Made by a program: the position numbers and the translations under genes
The notes under the pieces: generated by a model
Database searches by the model: none
Told to the model about the DNA's origin: nothing
The model's input: only the letters and a program-made list of their open reading frames with translations
Shown here: positions 7,717-16,624 of the stretch, piece after piece
Numbering within the stretch: position 1 is the stretch's first letter
Layout: every line of letters starts with the position of its first letter
Assembly: GCA_031280615.1 (NCBI GenBank)
Contig: JAITGO010000020.1
Coordinates: 62,001-126,000, forward strand
DNA from: Desulfobulbus sp.
GTDB taxonomy: Bacteria > Desulfobacterota > Desulfobulbia > Desulfobulbales > Desulfobulbaceae
DNA length: 64,000 nucleotides
Reading direction: 5' to 3'

Positions 7717-9069
7717 ATGTTTGAGAATTTAACCGATCGTCTCGAGAGCGCGTTCAAGAAATTGCGCGGCCATGGCAGGCTGACTGAAGAGAACATTCAG
7801 GAGGCCATGGGCGAGGTGCGCACCGCGCTGCTCGAAGCGGATGTCAATTTCGGCGTCGTCAAGGAATTCATCGCGTCGGTCACGGCCCAGGCCATCGGCA
7901 AGGAAGTGCTTACCAGCCTTTCGCCCGGCCAACAGGTGGTCAAGGTCGTACACGACCACCTGGTCGAATTGCTCGGTAGCCAGGCCCAGCCGCTCAAACT
8001 CGACGGCCGGCAACCGGTGACCATCATGCTCGCCGGACTTCAGGGCTCGGGCAAGACCACCACCGCCGCCAAGTTGGCGCGCCAGCTCAAGGAAAAGGGC
8101 CGTTCGCCCCTGCTGGTGCCGGCCGACGTCTACCGGCCCGCCGCCATTGAGCAGTTGCATGTCCTGGGCGCCCAGGTCGAGGTGCCGGTTTTTGCGTCGA
8201 CCACCGAGCAAAAACCCGTGGACATCGCCCGCCAGGCATTTGCCGAGGCAAGCACCGGCCCCTATGACACGGTGATCATCGACACCGCCGGCCGGTTGCA
8301 TGTCGACGATGCCCTCATGGCCGAGTTGCGCGAAATTAGCCGGACCGTGCCTCTGACCGAGGTGCTGTTCGTCGCCGATGCCATGACCGGCCAAGACGCG
8401 GTTACGGTTGCCGAAAAGTTCAACAGCGAACTCGAGATCACCGGCGTCATCCTGACCAAGATGGAAGGCGACGCCCGCGGTGGCGCGGCCTTGTCGGTCA
8501 AGAAGGTCACCGGCAAACCGATCAAGTTCGTCGGCGTCGGCGAATCGGTCGAGGCCTTGGAGGTTTTTCATCCCGATCGAGCCGCCTCACGCATTCTGGG
8601 CATGGGCGACGTCCTGTCGTTGATCGAGAAGGCGGAAGCGGTCGTCGACCAGAAGAACGCCGAGCAACTGGCCCGCAAGATTCAGAAAAACGCCTTCACC
8701 CTGGAAGATTTTCTCGATCAGATCCAGCAGATCAAGAAAATGGGCACCCTGGAGCAGATCATGGGCATGATCCCCGGGATCAACAAGCTCAAGCAGCTCA
8801 AGGATGCTCCCAAGCCCGATCAGAAGGAACTGGTCAAGACCGAGGCCATCATCCGCTCCATGACCACCAAGGAGCGGCACAATCATAGGATCATTGACGC
8901 CAGCCGACGGCTGCGGATCGCCAAGGGCTCGGGGACGTCGGTTGCCGAGGTGAACCGGGTGCTGAAAAGTTACGCCATGATGCTGAAAATGATGAAGAAC
9001 CTGAAAGGCAAGGGCATCGTGACCGGCGGTAAGCGCCGCAAGTTGCCCAAAGGGCTCATGCGCTCGTAA
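7717..9069 (+). CDS. ffh: Signal recognition particle protein (SRP54 homologue)
   Basis: A 450-residue GTPase that, with 4.5S RNA, binds signal sequences of nascent membrane proteins and docks with FtsY. The N-domain helical bundle covers about 1-95. The G-domain P-loop is GLQGSGKT (107-114), followed by DTAGR and TKMEGDARGG. The methionine-rich M-domain begins near 325 and includes MGMIPG and the RNA-binding segment near RRLRIAKGSGTS. Length and domain order are normal. It heads the operon with rpsP, rimM and trmD, a widely conserved order. Confidence 0.97.
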   Translation: MFENLTDRLESAFKKLRGHGRLTEENIQEAMGEVRTALLEADVNFGVVKEFIASVTAQAIGKEVLTSLSPGQQVVKVVHDHLVELLGSQAQPLKLDGRQPVTIMLAGLQGSGKTTTAAKLARQLKEKGRSPLLVPADVYRPAAIEQLHVLGAQVEVPVFASTTEQKPVDIARQAFAEASTGPYDTVIIDTAGRLHVDDALMAELREISRTVPLTEVLFVADAMTGQDAVTVAEKFNSELEITGVILTKMEGDARGGAALSVKKVTGKPIKFVGVGESVEALEVFHPDRAASRILGMGDVLSLIEKAEAVVDQKNAEQLARKIQKNAFTLEDFLDQIQQIKKMGTLEQIMGMIPGINKLKQLKDAPKPDQKELVKTEAIIRSMTTKERHNHRIIDASRRLRIAKGSGTSVAEVNRVLKSYAMMLKMMKNLKGKGIVTGGKRRKLPKGLMRS

Positions 9070-9132
9070 TATTTGTACGTTTTCAACCGTGCCCGGCGTG
9101 TTGCCGGGACGATATCCACCGGAGGATAAGGA

Positions 9133-9390
9133 ATGGCAGTTCGTATTCGTTTGACCAGGAAAGGCAGGAAGAAACAACCCTTCTACCGCATCGTCGTTGC
9201 CGACAGCGAAGCGCCGCGCGACGGCAAGTTCCTCGACATCGTCGGCACCTATGATCCCATGCAGAATCCTGCCGCCATTACCATCGACAACGAGAAGCTT
9301 GACGCCTGGATGAAGAAAGGTGCCAAACCGACGGAGACGGTGGAGAGCCTGATCAAAAAGTCCGGCGCTCAAGTGGCCGCTGCGGCATAA
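9133..9390 (+). CDS. rpsP: 30S ribosomal protein S16
   Basis: An 85-residue small-subunit protein beginning MAVRIRLTRKG, typical of bS16, with the conserved FYRIVVADS and GTYDP segments. A strong GGAGGATAAGGA ribosome binding site precedes the ATG. It sits 63 bases after ffh and abuts the KH-domain gene with no gap, the usual S16-KhpA-RimM-TrmD arrangement for ribosome assembly and tRNA modification. Confidence 0.97.
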   Translation: MAVRIRLTRKGRKKQPFYRIVVADSEAPRDGKFLDIVGTYDPMQNPAAITIDNEKLDAWMKKGAKPTETVESLIKKSGAQVAAAA

Positions 9391-9621
9391 ATGAAGCAAC
9401 TGGTTGAATTCATTGCCGGTCGGCTGGTCGAGTATCCCGACCGGATTGAGGTGAACTTGCAAGAAGAGGGCGACAATCTCGCCATCGAGCTGCGAGTGGC
9501 CCAGGAAGACCTGGGCAAAGTGATCGGAAAACAGGGGCGGACCGCCAGGGCCATGCGCGCGGTGCTGGCCGCCTCCAAGGCTGGGGACGGCAAACGTGCC
9601 CGGCTGGAAATTGTCGAATAA
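9391..9621 (+). CDS. khpA: KH-domain RNA-binding protein KhpA
   Basis: A 76-residue protein consisting of a single type II KH domain. The GxxG RNA-binding loop is VIGKQGRT. The start codon directly follows the rpsP stop. KhpA proteins bind RNA in the cytoplasm and in Gram-positive bacteria act with KhpB; in proteobacteria the role is less defined. The position between rpsP and rimM is strongly conserved and supports the call. The 3' end overlaps the assigned rimM start. Confidence 0.9.
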   Translation: MKQLVEFIAGRLVEYPDRIEVNLQEEGDNLAIELRVAQEDLGKVIGKQGRTARAMRAVLAASKAGDGKRARLEIVE

Positions 9622-10156
9622 CGACCGGGTGGACCCGGGGGCGAGCGGTGCTTTCGTCTTGCTTGGCACGGTGGTCAGGCCGCACGGAATCCGGGGTGAA
9701 TTGAAGATTTGCCCGCACACCGAGCAGCCGGACAGTATTTGCCGCTACCAGCGGGTTTTTCTTGCCGCCGACGTTGACGGTGAGATGATCGAATGTGTGG
9801 ATATCCGGGCCCGGATCAGTGGGCGGATGATCATCCTTCGCCTGCGCGGTTGCGACGACCGCGATCGGGCCGAGCGGTTTGCGGGGTGGCGGCTGTGGCT
9901 CCCCACCTCGGAGTTGCCGCCGGCCAAAGCCGATGAAGTGTACTTGCACAGCCTGATGGACAAGCGGGCCCGAACCTCGGATGGACGCGAACTTGGCACG
10001 ATCAGGGAATTGCTCGGCGGCGGCCAAGAGAGGCTGGTGATCCGGGACGGCGACCGCGAATACCTCGTGCCGGCGGTGCGGGCGTTTATAGTTTCTGTCG
10101 GCAAGACCGAGGTGGTACTGGATCTGCCGCCCGGTTTGCTTGAGATGAACAGCTGA
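9596..10156 (+). CDS. rimM: Ribosome maturation factor RimM
   Basis: A 186-residue protein needed for maturation of the 30S head, binding S19. The N-terminal beta-barrel motif is LGTVVRPHGIRGELK and the C-terminal PRC-barrel-like part ends with YLVPAVRAFIVSV. Two GTG starts are possible: 9596, overlapping khpA by 26 bases with GGGGAC upstream, and 9629. The upstream one is kept because it has the better ribosome binding site, but the shorter form fits homologues nearly as well. Its neighbours rpsP and trmD support the assignment. Confidence 0.93.
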   Translation: MPGWKLSNNDRVDPGASGAFVLLGTVVRPHGIRGELKICPHTEQPDSICRYQRVFLAADVDGEMIECVDIRARISGRMIILRLRGCDDRDRAERFAGWRLWLPTSELPPAKADEVYLHSLMDKRARTSDGRELGTIRELLGGGQERLVIRDGDREYLVPAVRAFIVSVGKTEVVLDLPPGLLEMNS

Positions 10157-10171
10157 GCGCTTCCGACCGCC

Positions 10172-10951
10172 GTGCTTTTTTCGATCCTGACAATTTTTCC
10201 CGATTTTTTTTCCTCGCCGCTGCAGGAAGGGATTGTGCGCAAGGCCCAGGGCGAGGGGAAGATCGAGATCGGTATTCATAATATCCGGGAATATGCCCTG
10301 GATAAACATCGCATGACCGACGACCGGCCCTTTGGCGGTGGCGAGGGCATGGTGATGAAGCCGGAACCGCTGGCCGCCTGCATGCGGGCCGCTATCCGGC
10401 CCGATTGTTCCCGCCGGGTGATCCTGCTGTCGCCCAAGGGCGAGCGGTTCAACCAAGCGCAGGCGGAACGGCTGGCCGAATATGGGCAATTGGTGCTGAT
10501 TTGCGGTCGCTACGAAGGCGTGGACGAACGCTTTCGCCGTTTGTACGTCGAGGAAGAGTTGTCGATCGGCGACTATATCCTGACCGGCGGCGAGTTGGCC
10601 GCTTTGGTGGTGATCGACGCGGTCAGCCGTTTGTTACCTGGGGTGCTGGGCTGCAGCGACTCGGCCACCAACGACAGTTTCAGCCGCGGACTGCTCAAGC
10701 ATGCGCAGTACACGCGCCCGCAGATATTCGAAGAGATGGGCGTGCCGGAGGTGCTGCTCTCCGGCGACCATGCCGCCATTGACCGCTACCGGCTGGTCGA
10801 ATCGGTGCGGCTGACGCTTGAACGGCGTCCCGAACTGCTGGCTTCGGCGCGATTTTCGCCGCAGGAAGTGAAAATATTGCGGCGCGAAGGACTCTACGGC
10901 CGAATCGAGGCCATGATGCGGACGCAACGGGCGGGCGGCGATGCGGATTGA
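10172..10951 (+). CDS. trmD: tRNA (guanine-N1)-methyltransferase
   Basis: A 259-residue SPOUT-class enzyme that methylates G37 next to the anticodon, preventing frameshifting. Characteristic segments are FSIFPDFF-like LTIFPDFF near the start, RPFGGGEGMVMKPEP, the knot-forming LICGRYEGVDERF and SIGDYILTGGE. The start is GTG. Its 3' end overlaps the next gene by 11 bases, implying translational coupling. Confidence 0.97.
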   Translation: MLFSILTIFPDFFSSPLQEGIVRKAQGEGKIEIGIHNIREYALDKHRMTDDRPFGGGEGMVMKPEPLAACMRAAIRPDCSRRVILLSPKGERFNQAQAERLAEYGQLVLICGRYEGVDERFRRLYVEEELSIGDYILTGGELAALVVIDAVSRLLPGVLGCSDSATNDSFSRGLLKHAQYTRPQIFEEMGVPEVLLSGDHAAIDRYRLVESVRLTLERRPELLASARFSPQEVKILRREGLYGRIEAMMRTQRAGGDAD

Positions 10952-11516
10952 CGTGGCTCTGGTGCATTATCCGGTGATTAACCGCCATGGCGAGACCATC
11001 GGTTCGGCGGTGACCAACCTCGACCTGCACGACATTGCCCGGGCGGGTAGGACCTATGGGGTCGGGACCTACTGGGTGATCACCCCGTTTGAAGAGCAAC
11101 GGCAACTGGCCGAGCAGATTGTCGGCCACTGGACCCGCGGTTACGGCGGCAGCGTCAATCCGGATCGGAGCGACGCCCTGGCGCTCATCACGGTTTGCGC
11201 CAGTTATGCCGAGGCCCTGGCCGGTGCCACGGAAAAATTCGGCGAGCGGCCATTGGTGCTCGCCACCTGCGCCAAGGAGCAGGCCAACACCTTGGAATAC
11301 GCCGAAATTCGCGAGAAGCTCGGCCGGGAAACGCCGGTGCTTCTGCTCTTCGGTACCGCTTGGGGCTTGAGCCCCGAGTTGATGGCCGCGGTGGATGGCG
11401 TGTTGCCGCCCTTGCGCGGCACCACCGGATTCAACCATCTGTCGGTGCGATCGGCGGCGGCGATCATTCTCGATCGGCTGCTCGGCGAGTGCAGCGGCAC
11501 GATGCAGGCGTTGTGA
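10941..11516 (+). CDS. RNA methyltransferase, PF09936 (Methyltrn_RNA_4) family
   Basis: A 191-residue protein beginning MRIDVALVHYPVINRHGE, with a central TNLDLHD segment and a C-terminal LLFGTAWGLSPE and GTTGFNHLSVRSAAAI. The last two elements look like the SAM-binding trefoil knot of SPOUT methyltransferases. PF09936 proteins typically sit next to, or fused to, TrmD in deltaproteobacteria and related bacteria. The RNA target is not established. It overlaps trmD by 11 bases and precedes rplS, so it is part of the ribosome and tRNA maturation operon. Confidence 0.85.
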   Translation: MRIDVALVHYPVINRHGETIGSAVTNLDLHDIARAGRTYGVGTYWVITPFEEQRQLAEQIVGHWTRGYGGSVNPDRSDALALITVCASYAEALAGATEKFGERPLVLATCAKEQANTLEYAEIREKLGRETPVLLLFGTAWGLSPELMAAVDGVLPPLRGTTGFNHLSVRSAAAIILDRLLGECSGTMQAL

Positions 11517-11616
11517 TGCGCGCACCTCAGGTGCGGAGCGATAGAGCAATAAGCAGGACATGGGATGTGTGGAGGCATCCTTCGGCGGACGCTGCGAGGC
11601 GTTTGACCGTAAAACA

Positions 11617-11976
11617 ATGAATATGGCGATGAATATGTTGGACAAGATCGATCTTGAGCAAATGCGTTTCGATATTCCCACCTTCCGTCCCGGCGATACG
11701 GTCAAGGTGCACATCCGGATCATCGAGGGCAACAAGGAGCGGGTTCAGGTGTTCCAGGGCGTGGTGATCAAGCGCAAACGGGGAACCATGAACGCCACTT
11801 TCACGGTCCGGAAAATTTCCCACGGCGTGGGTGTGGAGAAAACCTTTGCCCTGCATTCGCCCCGGATCGAGAAGGTCGAAATGGTGACTGCCGGTCGGGT
11901 GCGCCGCTCCCGTCTCTACTATCTGCGCGAACGTCGCGGCAAGGCTGCCCGTATCCGCGAGCGGGGTATCATCTGA
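11617..11976 (+). CDS. rplS: 50S ribosomal protein L19
   Basis: A 119-residue large-subunit protein with the bL19 pattern: [20 protein letters not shown], then [12 protein letters not shown], then [16 protein letters not shown] and the basic C-terminal [18 protein letters not shown]. Several in-frame ATGs lie close together (11617, 11623, 11629, 11635); the first is used. It ends the trmD operon and is followed by a strong terminator. Confidence 0.96.
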   Translation: MNMAMNMLDKIDLEQMRFDIPTFRPGDTVKVHIRIIEGNKERVQVFQGVVIKRKRGTMNATFTVRKISHGVGVEKTFALHSPRIEKVEMVTAGRVRRSRLYYLRERRGKAARIRERGII

Positions 11977-12035
11977 ATGGCGTTTTCCCGCTCCGGGCAA
12001 TCCGGTAGCCGGGAAAGAACGATCTGCCTGGATTC

Positions 12036-12073
12036 GGCGGTGGCAACCACCCAGGTTGCCACCGCCATTTTTT
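12036..12073 (+). terminator. Intrinsic terminator after rplS
   Basis: A perfect 12-base-pair stem, GGCGGTGGCAAC with GTTGCCACCGCC, has a 7-base loop and is followed by six Ts (12068-12073). This is a textbook rho-independent terminator and closes the ffh-rpsP-trmD-rplS operon. Confidence 0.9.
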
Positions 12074-12116
12074 GCCCCGGATTGCAGACCTTTTGTTTCT
12101 TGCCTTGCAGGCGGCA

Positions 12117-12842
12117 ATGCATGGAAATGCCGACATGACCCCATGCGTTTCTCACCTTTTTCCCACTGTGTCTCCCCGTCCGGGCGATACCTTTTCGATT
12201 GAACGCCAATTTTTCGGCCAGGGTGCCGGCCTGATCGCCGGTCTCGACGAAGCCGGCCGGGGCCCGCTGGCCGGGCCGGTGGTTGCCGCCTGCGCGATCC
12301 TGCCCCGGGATGGCGACCACCACCTTTTCCGCGATTCCAAGCAACTCACCGCCCAGCAGCGCGAGCAACTGTTCGCCCTGCTGCAGACCAATGGTGCCGT
12401 CATCGGGGTTGGAATCGCCGATCCACGGGAAATAGAGACAATCAATATCCTCCAGGCCTCCTTACTGGCGATGCGCCGAGCGTTGGCGGAATGCGTCGCG
12501 GCCAACAACGACCAAACCCCGGATGTGCTGCTGGTCGACGGCAGACACCGGGTGCCGGTCACGATCCAGCAACTGACCTTGATCAAGGGCGAATCGAAAA
12601 GCGCTTCCGTCGCCGCGGCCTCGATCATTGCCAAGGTGACCCGCGACCGGCTGATGGCCGAAGCTCACGCCTGCTATCCGCAGTACGGTTTCGATCGCCA
12701 TCAGGGGTACCCGACCAAAGCGCATCGGCAGGCGATTGCCGTTCATGGCCCCTGTCCGCTGCACCGCCGCACCTTTCGAGGCGTGGCCGAGTTTCTGCCA
12801 ACCTCCGATTCGCCGATGCCGGTTCAGCCGAGCCTGTGGTGA
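12117..12842 (+). CDS. rnhB: Ribonuclease HII
   Basis: A 241-residue enzyme that cuts RNA of RNA-DNA hybrids and starts removal of single ribonucleotides from DNA. The active-site segment GLDEAGRGPLAGPV carries the catalytic Asp-Glu pair. Further acidic residues appear in LLVDGRHRVP. KGESKSASVAAASIIAKV and YPQYGFDRHQGYPT are also typical. The start could be the ATG at 12117 (AGGCGG close upstream) or at 12135 (GGAAA eight bases upstream); the difference is six residues. It follows a terminator and opens a new gene run with yraN and pdxA. Confidence 0.95.
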   Translation: MHGNADMTPCVSHLFPTVSPRPGDTFSIERQFFGQGAGLIAGLDEAGRGPLAGPVVAACAILPRDGDHHLFRDSKQLTAQQREQLFALLQTNGAVIGVGIADPREIETINILQASLLAMRRALAECVAANNDQTPDVLLVDGRHRVPVTIQQLTLIKGESKSASVAAASIIAKVTRDRLMAEAHACYPQYGFDRHQGYPTKAHRQAIAVHGPCPLHRRTFRGVAEFLPTSDSPMPVQPSLW

Positions 12843-12858
12843 CGGACCGACAAGGGAG

Positions 12859-13251
12859 ATGACGGTGTCGTTGCACAGGAAAAAGGCGACCGCGCCCACA
12901 GGCCGCCTAGGCGAAGCCTTGGCAGCCGGGTTTTTGGTCAAGCAGCGATATGCGATTGTCGAGCTCAATTACCGCAAATCCTACGGCGAGGTCGACATCA
13001 TCGCCCAAGATGGCGACACCGTGGTCTTTGTCGAGGTCAAAACCCGTAAATCCTCGGGCTTCGGCACGGCGTTCGAGGCGGTCGACAGCCGCAAGCAGCG
13101 GCAGATTTCCCGAATTGCGCAGGAATATCTGCAAAGCCACGGCCTGCTCGAAACGCCCGCCCGGTTCGACGTGATCGCGATCCGGCTGGATGGCGACAAC
13201 CGGGCCGCAGCTATCGATCATATCAAAAACGCCTTTGATTGCGTGCTGTAG
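12859..13251 (+). CDS. yraN: YraN/UPF0102 family endonuclease-like protein
   Basis: A 130-residue protein of the UPF0102 family, which shares the Holliday-junction resolvase/restriction endonuclease fold. The nuclease-like motif is GEVDIIAQDGDTVVFVEVK, with Asp and the E-x-K pair, after a G-x-x-GE-x-LA helix. The ATG at 12859 directly follows AAGGGAG with no spacing; the GTG at 12865, six bases after that motif, may be the true start. The location immediately after rnhB is the usual one. Function in the cell is poorly known. Confidence 0.88.
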   Translation: MTVSLHRKKATAPTGRLGEALAAGFLVKQRYAIVELNYRKSYGEVDIIAQDGDTVVFVEVKTRKSSGFGTAFEAVDSRKQRQISRIAQEYLQSHGLLETPARFDVIAIRLDGDNRAAAIDHIKNAFDCVL

Positions 13252-13260
13252 GAGCAAAGC

Positions 13261-14295
13261 ATGAACACCGCGACCAGGGAAACGCAGGCCCCGGTGGCCG
13301 TCACCATGGGCTGCCCGGCCGGCATCGGGCCGGAAATCATTTGCCGATTGTTTGGCCGGAAGGATGCTTCCGTCTCGGGACTGGCCGTGGTGGTGGGGGA
13401 TATGGCGGTGCTGCGCCAGGCCGCCACCGGGCTTGGCATGGCGCTGCCCATCGAGCCTTGGCTTCCTGGACAGCCGGTCGAAAGAGGTCGTGTGCCGGTG
13501 TTCCAGGTCGGCCCGCCCCGGAGCGAGCCGGTGTGCTGGGGCCGACCCGACGCGGCTGGCGGCCGGGCCATGGGACAATGCATCGAGGAGGCGGTCCGGC
13601 TGGTCGACGCCAAAGCCTGCAGCGCCATCGTCACGTGCCCGATCAGCAAAAAGAGCCTGCAAGCCGCCGGATACCCATATCCGGGGCACACTGAAATGAT
13701 GGCCGCCCTCACCGGCAGCCCGAGGGTACGGATGATGATGGCCGGGCCCAGGCTCAAGGTGGTCTTGGTCACCATCCATGTGGCGTTGCGCCGGGTGCCC
13801 GAGCTGCTGAACCCGGCGGAGATCGCCGATTGCATCGACATGACCCGGACCTCCCTCCAACGCGACTTTGCCCTCGCCGCCCCCAGAATCGCGGTGGCGG
13901 GCCTGAATCCCCATGGCGGCGAGAACGGGCTGTTCGGCGACGAGGAAACGCGGGTCATTGCGCCGGCGCTGACGGCCTTTGCCGCCGATCAGGTGAGCGG
14001 GCCCTGGCCGCCGGACACCGTCTTTCATAAGGCGGTCTCCGGGCAATACGACGCGGTGATCGCCATGTACCACGATCAGGGATTGATTCCCTTCAAACTC
14101 CTTCATTTCCAGGACGGCGTCAATGTCACCCTCGGCCTGCCGTTGGTCCGGACCTCGGTCGACCACGGCACCGCCTACGATATTGCCGGGAAAAATATGG
14201 CCGACCCGTCCAGCCTGGCCGCGGCCCTGGACCTGGCGCAGACCATCGTCGTCAACCGGCGGCAGGGAGGTGCTGCATGCACCCCGGCCTGCTGA
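13261..14295 (+). CDS. pdxA: 4-hydroxythreonine-4-phosphate dehydrogenase
   Basis: A 344-residue enzyme of the DXP-dependent vitamin B6 pathway, oxidising 4-phosphohydroxy-L-threonine for condensation by PdxJ. Motifs are VTMGCPAGIGPEI at the N-terminus, TCPISKKSL, GHTEM, the HGGE segment LNPHGGENG and the metal site in AMYHDQGLIPFK. Length is normal. The last 19 bases overlap tmk. PdxJ is not in the window. Confidence 0.95.
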   Translation: MNTATRETQAPVAVTMGCPAGIGPEIICRLFGRKDASVSGLAVVVGDMAVLRQAATGLGMALPIEPWLPGQPVERGRVPVFQVGPPRSEPVCWGRPDAAGGRAMGQCIEEAVRLVDAKACSAIVTCPISKKSLQAAGYPYPGHTEMMAALTGSPRVRMMMAGPRLKVVLVTIHVALRRVPELLNPAEIADCIDMTRTSLQRDFALAAPRIAVAGLNPHGGENGLFGDEETRVIAPALTAFAADQVSGPWPPDTVFHKAVSGQYDAVIAMYHDQGLIPFKLLHFQDGVNVTLGLPLVRTSVDHGTAYDIAGKNMADPSSLAAALDLAQTIVVNRRQGGAACTPAC

Positions 14296-14885
14296 TCGCC
14301 TTCGAAGGGATCGACGGCACCGGCAAGTCGACCCAATTGCCGCTTCTCGCCGCCTACCTGCGTGAGCTGGGATGGGCGGTGGTCGAAACCAGGGAGCCGA
14401 CGGACGGCCCCCATGGGCAGCGGATCCGCGCCCTGTACCGCAACCGGAAGCAGGCCTCGCCGGAACAGGAGTTGGAGCTGTTTCTGCTCGACCGTCGCCA
14501 GCACGTTACCGAATGTATCGGCCCGGCCCTGGAACAGGGAATGATTGTGCTCACCGACCGGTACTATTTTTCCACTGCGGCTTACCAGGGCGCGGCGGGG
14601 TGCGATCCGGCCCGGGTTTTTGCCCGCCACGATTTCGCGCCCGAGCCGGATCTGGTGCTGCTGCTCACCTTGCCGGTGGAAGAAAGTGTCCTGCGCATCC
14701 GCGACCTGCGCGGCGAATCTCCCAACGATTTCGAGCAGCAGGAGCAGTTGGAAAAAGTGGCCGCGCTCTTTGCATCCTTCCCCCACAGTTGTATAGTGCG
14801 CATCCATGCCGCCCGACCGGTGGCGGAAGTGCAATCCTCCATCCGCGCGGCGGTCCAACAACTGCTTATGCGCAAAGGTGTGTAA
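14277..14885 (+). CDS. tmk: Thymidylate kinase
   Basis: A 202-residue P-loop kinase converting dTMP to dTDP. The Walker A motif FEGIDGTGKST covers residues 9-18. The DR(Y/H) motif is TDRYYFSTAAYQG, and TREPTDGP fits the dTMP-binding region. It overlaps pdxA by 19 bases, and its stop codon shares a base with the next ATG, so the three genes are likely translated together. Confidence 0.95.
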   Translation: MHPGLLIAFEGIDGTGKSTQLPLLAAYLRELGWAVVETREPTDGPHGQRIRALYRNRKQASPEQELELFLLDRRQHVTECIGPALEQGMIVLTDRYYFSTAAYQGAAGCDPARVFARHDFAPEPDLVLLLTLPVEESVLRIRDLRGESPNDFEQQEQLEKVAALFASFPHSCIVRIHAARPVAEVQSSIRAAVQQLLMRKGV

Positions 14886-16624
14886 TGCTCCGGATCATGC
14901 TTGGTTTTCGCTTTCGCCTGCTCGCCGTTTCGGCCTGCGCGCTCCTGCTGGCCGGCGGCTGCCAGCCCATGGCCGAAACCGCCGCTTTGCAGCAGGCGGC
15001 GTCACCCGGTGCGGACAAGGCCGACCACGCCTGCTCCTATGCCTATTTCCTTTGGGGCCGTCACGCCGAATTGCTGCTTCGTTTCGACGAAGCCCTGGAG
15101 TTTTACCAGAAGGCCCTGATTTGCGACGATCAGGCCGAGTTTGTCAGCGAGAAGGTGCCGATCCTGCTGCTGCGGCTGGAGCGGACCGACGAGGCCGCGA
15201 TCTGGCTGAACAATTACCTCCAAACCCACTCGGACCGGACCGGGATGCGGATGCTCTATGCCAAGGTGCTGCTCAAGCAGAAGAAAAACACCGAGGCCAT
15301 GGAGCAGTACCGGCTGATCAGCGAACAGCATCCCGACGATCCGACCATCCTGATGCTGCTGGCCGAGATGTACATGGGCGCCGACCAGGCGGCCAAGGCC
15401 AGGCCGCTGCTGGAACGGGTGCTGGCTCAGGATCCCGCCTCCTATCCGGGACACATCCTCATGGCCCGGCTCTGCCAGGAGCAGAACCAGATCGACGAGG
15501 CGGTGGAGCATTATCAAAAGGCTTTGGAGCGAAACTGGTCCAGTGAGCTGAACCTCGAGTTGAGCGAGTTGTACATCAAGAACGGGCGCTACGACGAGGC
15601 CGCCTCTCTGCTTGAAAGCGTGGTCGAGCGCGACGAACAGAATGAATCCGCCCGGGTGGCCCTGATCCACGTCTATCTGTTGCAGCAAAAGGTCGCCCAG
15701 GCCCTGACCGAGCTGAATCAGCTCAAAACCTATACCGAGCAGCCCCAACGAGTCGACCTGACCATTGCCCGCCTGTACGCCAAGCAAGGCCACTACGACA
15801 AGGCCGCCGCCATTCTCGAGAAGATCCTGGACAAGGAGAACCTGTCAGAGGCCCGCTATTTCCTCGCCGTGCTGCTGGCGCAGCAGCAGAAATACGGCCG
15901 GGCGTTGAAGCAGTTGCGCCTGATTGACCAGGGTGCCTCCGAATACCCGGATGGTCTGCTCTTGCAGGTGCGGATTCTCAAGGAGCAGGACAAGGTGGAG
16001 GAGGCGCGCCAACTCCTGGAGCGTCATCTGGATACCGGCAAACTGCGCACCGCCGAAATGTACGTCATGCTCTCCGCCCTCTATCAAATCGAAGGCCGCG
16101 ACGACGTTGGGAAAAAGGTGTTGCTGCAGGGACTCGAAATTTTTCCCAACGACGAAAACCTGCTCTACGAGTACGGCCTGCTACTGGAGGATAACGGCGA
16201 CCACAACGCGGCGCTGGCTATCATGCAGAAGATCATCTCCATCAAGCCCGATAGCGCCGCAGCCCTGAATTTCGTCGGATTCAGCTGGGCCGACAAGAAG
16301 ATCAATCTCGACCAGGCCCTGGAGTACATTCAACGGGCCATCGAACTCAAGCCGGACGACGGGTACATCCGCGACAGTCTGGGCTGGGTCTACTATCGGC
16401 TCGGCAAGTTCGATCAGGCGATCAAGGAACTGGAAGCAGCGGTTCAACTGTCGCCCGAGGATGCCGCCATTCTGGAGCATCTCGGCGATGTCTACTTGGA
16501 GAAGGGGCGGGTGCGCGATGCCTTGCAGACCTACAAGAAAGCGGTGAAATTCGCCACCGAGGACAAGGACAAAACCAGGATTCGCGAAAAGATCCGCATT
16601 CTGGACAAGCAGGGCATCCGCTGA
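14885..16624 (+). CDS. TPR-repeat lipoprotein
   Basis: A 579-residue protein with a lipoprotein signal peptide: a basic start, a hydrophobic core and the lipobox AGGC with C26. The remainder is a long array of tetratricopeptide repeats, clearest at the C-terminus (GYIRDSLGWVYYRLGKFDQAI and AILEHLGDVYLEKG). TPR arrays bind proteins; the residue after Cys is Gln, so outer-membrane anchoring is expected if Lol rules apply. It follows tmk and overlaps the LolB-like lipoprotein gene by one base, suggesting joint work in outer-membrane assembly. The exact partner is unknown. Confidence 0.85.
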   Translation: MLRIMLGFRFRLLAVSACALLLAGGCQPMAETAALQQAASPGADKADHACSYAYFLWGRHAELLLRFDEALEFYQKALICDDQAEFVSEKVPILLLRLERTDEAAIWLNNYLQTHSDRTGMRMLYAKVLLKQKKNTEAMEQYRLISEQHPDDPTILMLLAEMYMGADQAAKARPLLERVLAQDPASYPGHILMARLCQEQNQIDEAVEHYQKALERNWSSELNLELSELYIKNGRYDEAASLLESVVERDEQNESARVALIHVYLLQQKVAQALTELNQLKTYTEQPQRVDLTIARLYAKQGHYDKAAAILEKILDKENLSEARYFLAVLLAQQQKYGRALKQLRLIDQGASEYPDGLLLQVRILKEQDKVEEARQLLERHLDTGKLRTAEMYVMLSALYQIEGRDDVGKKVLLQGLEIFPNDENLLYEYGLLLEDNGDHNAALAIMQKIISIKPDSAAALNFVGFSWADKKINLDQALEYIQRAIELKPDDGYIRDSLGWVYYRLGKFDQAIKELEAAVQLSPEDAAILEHLGDVYLEKGRVRDALQTYKKAVKFATEDKDKTRIREKIRILDKQGIR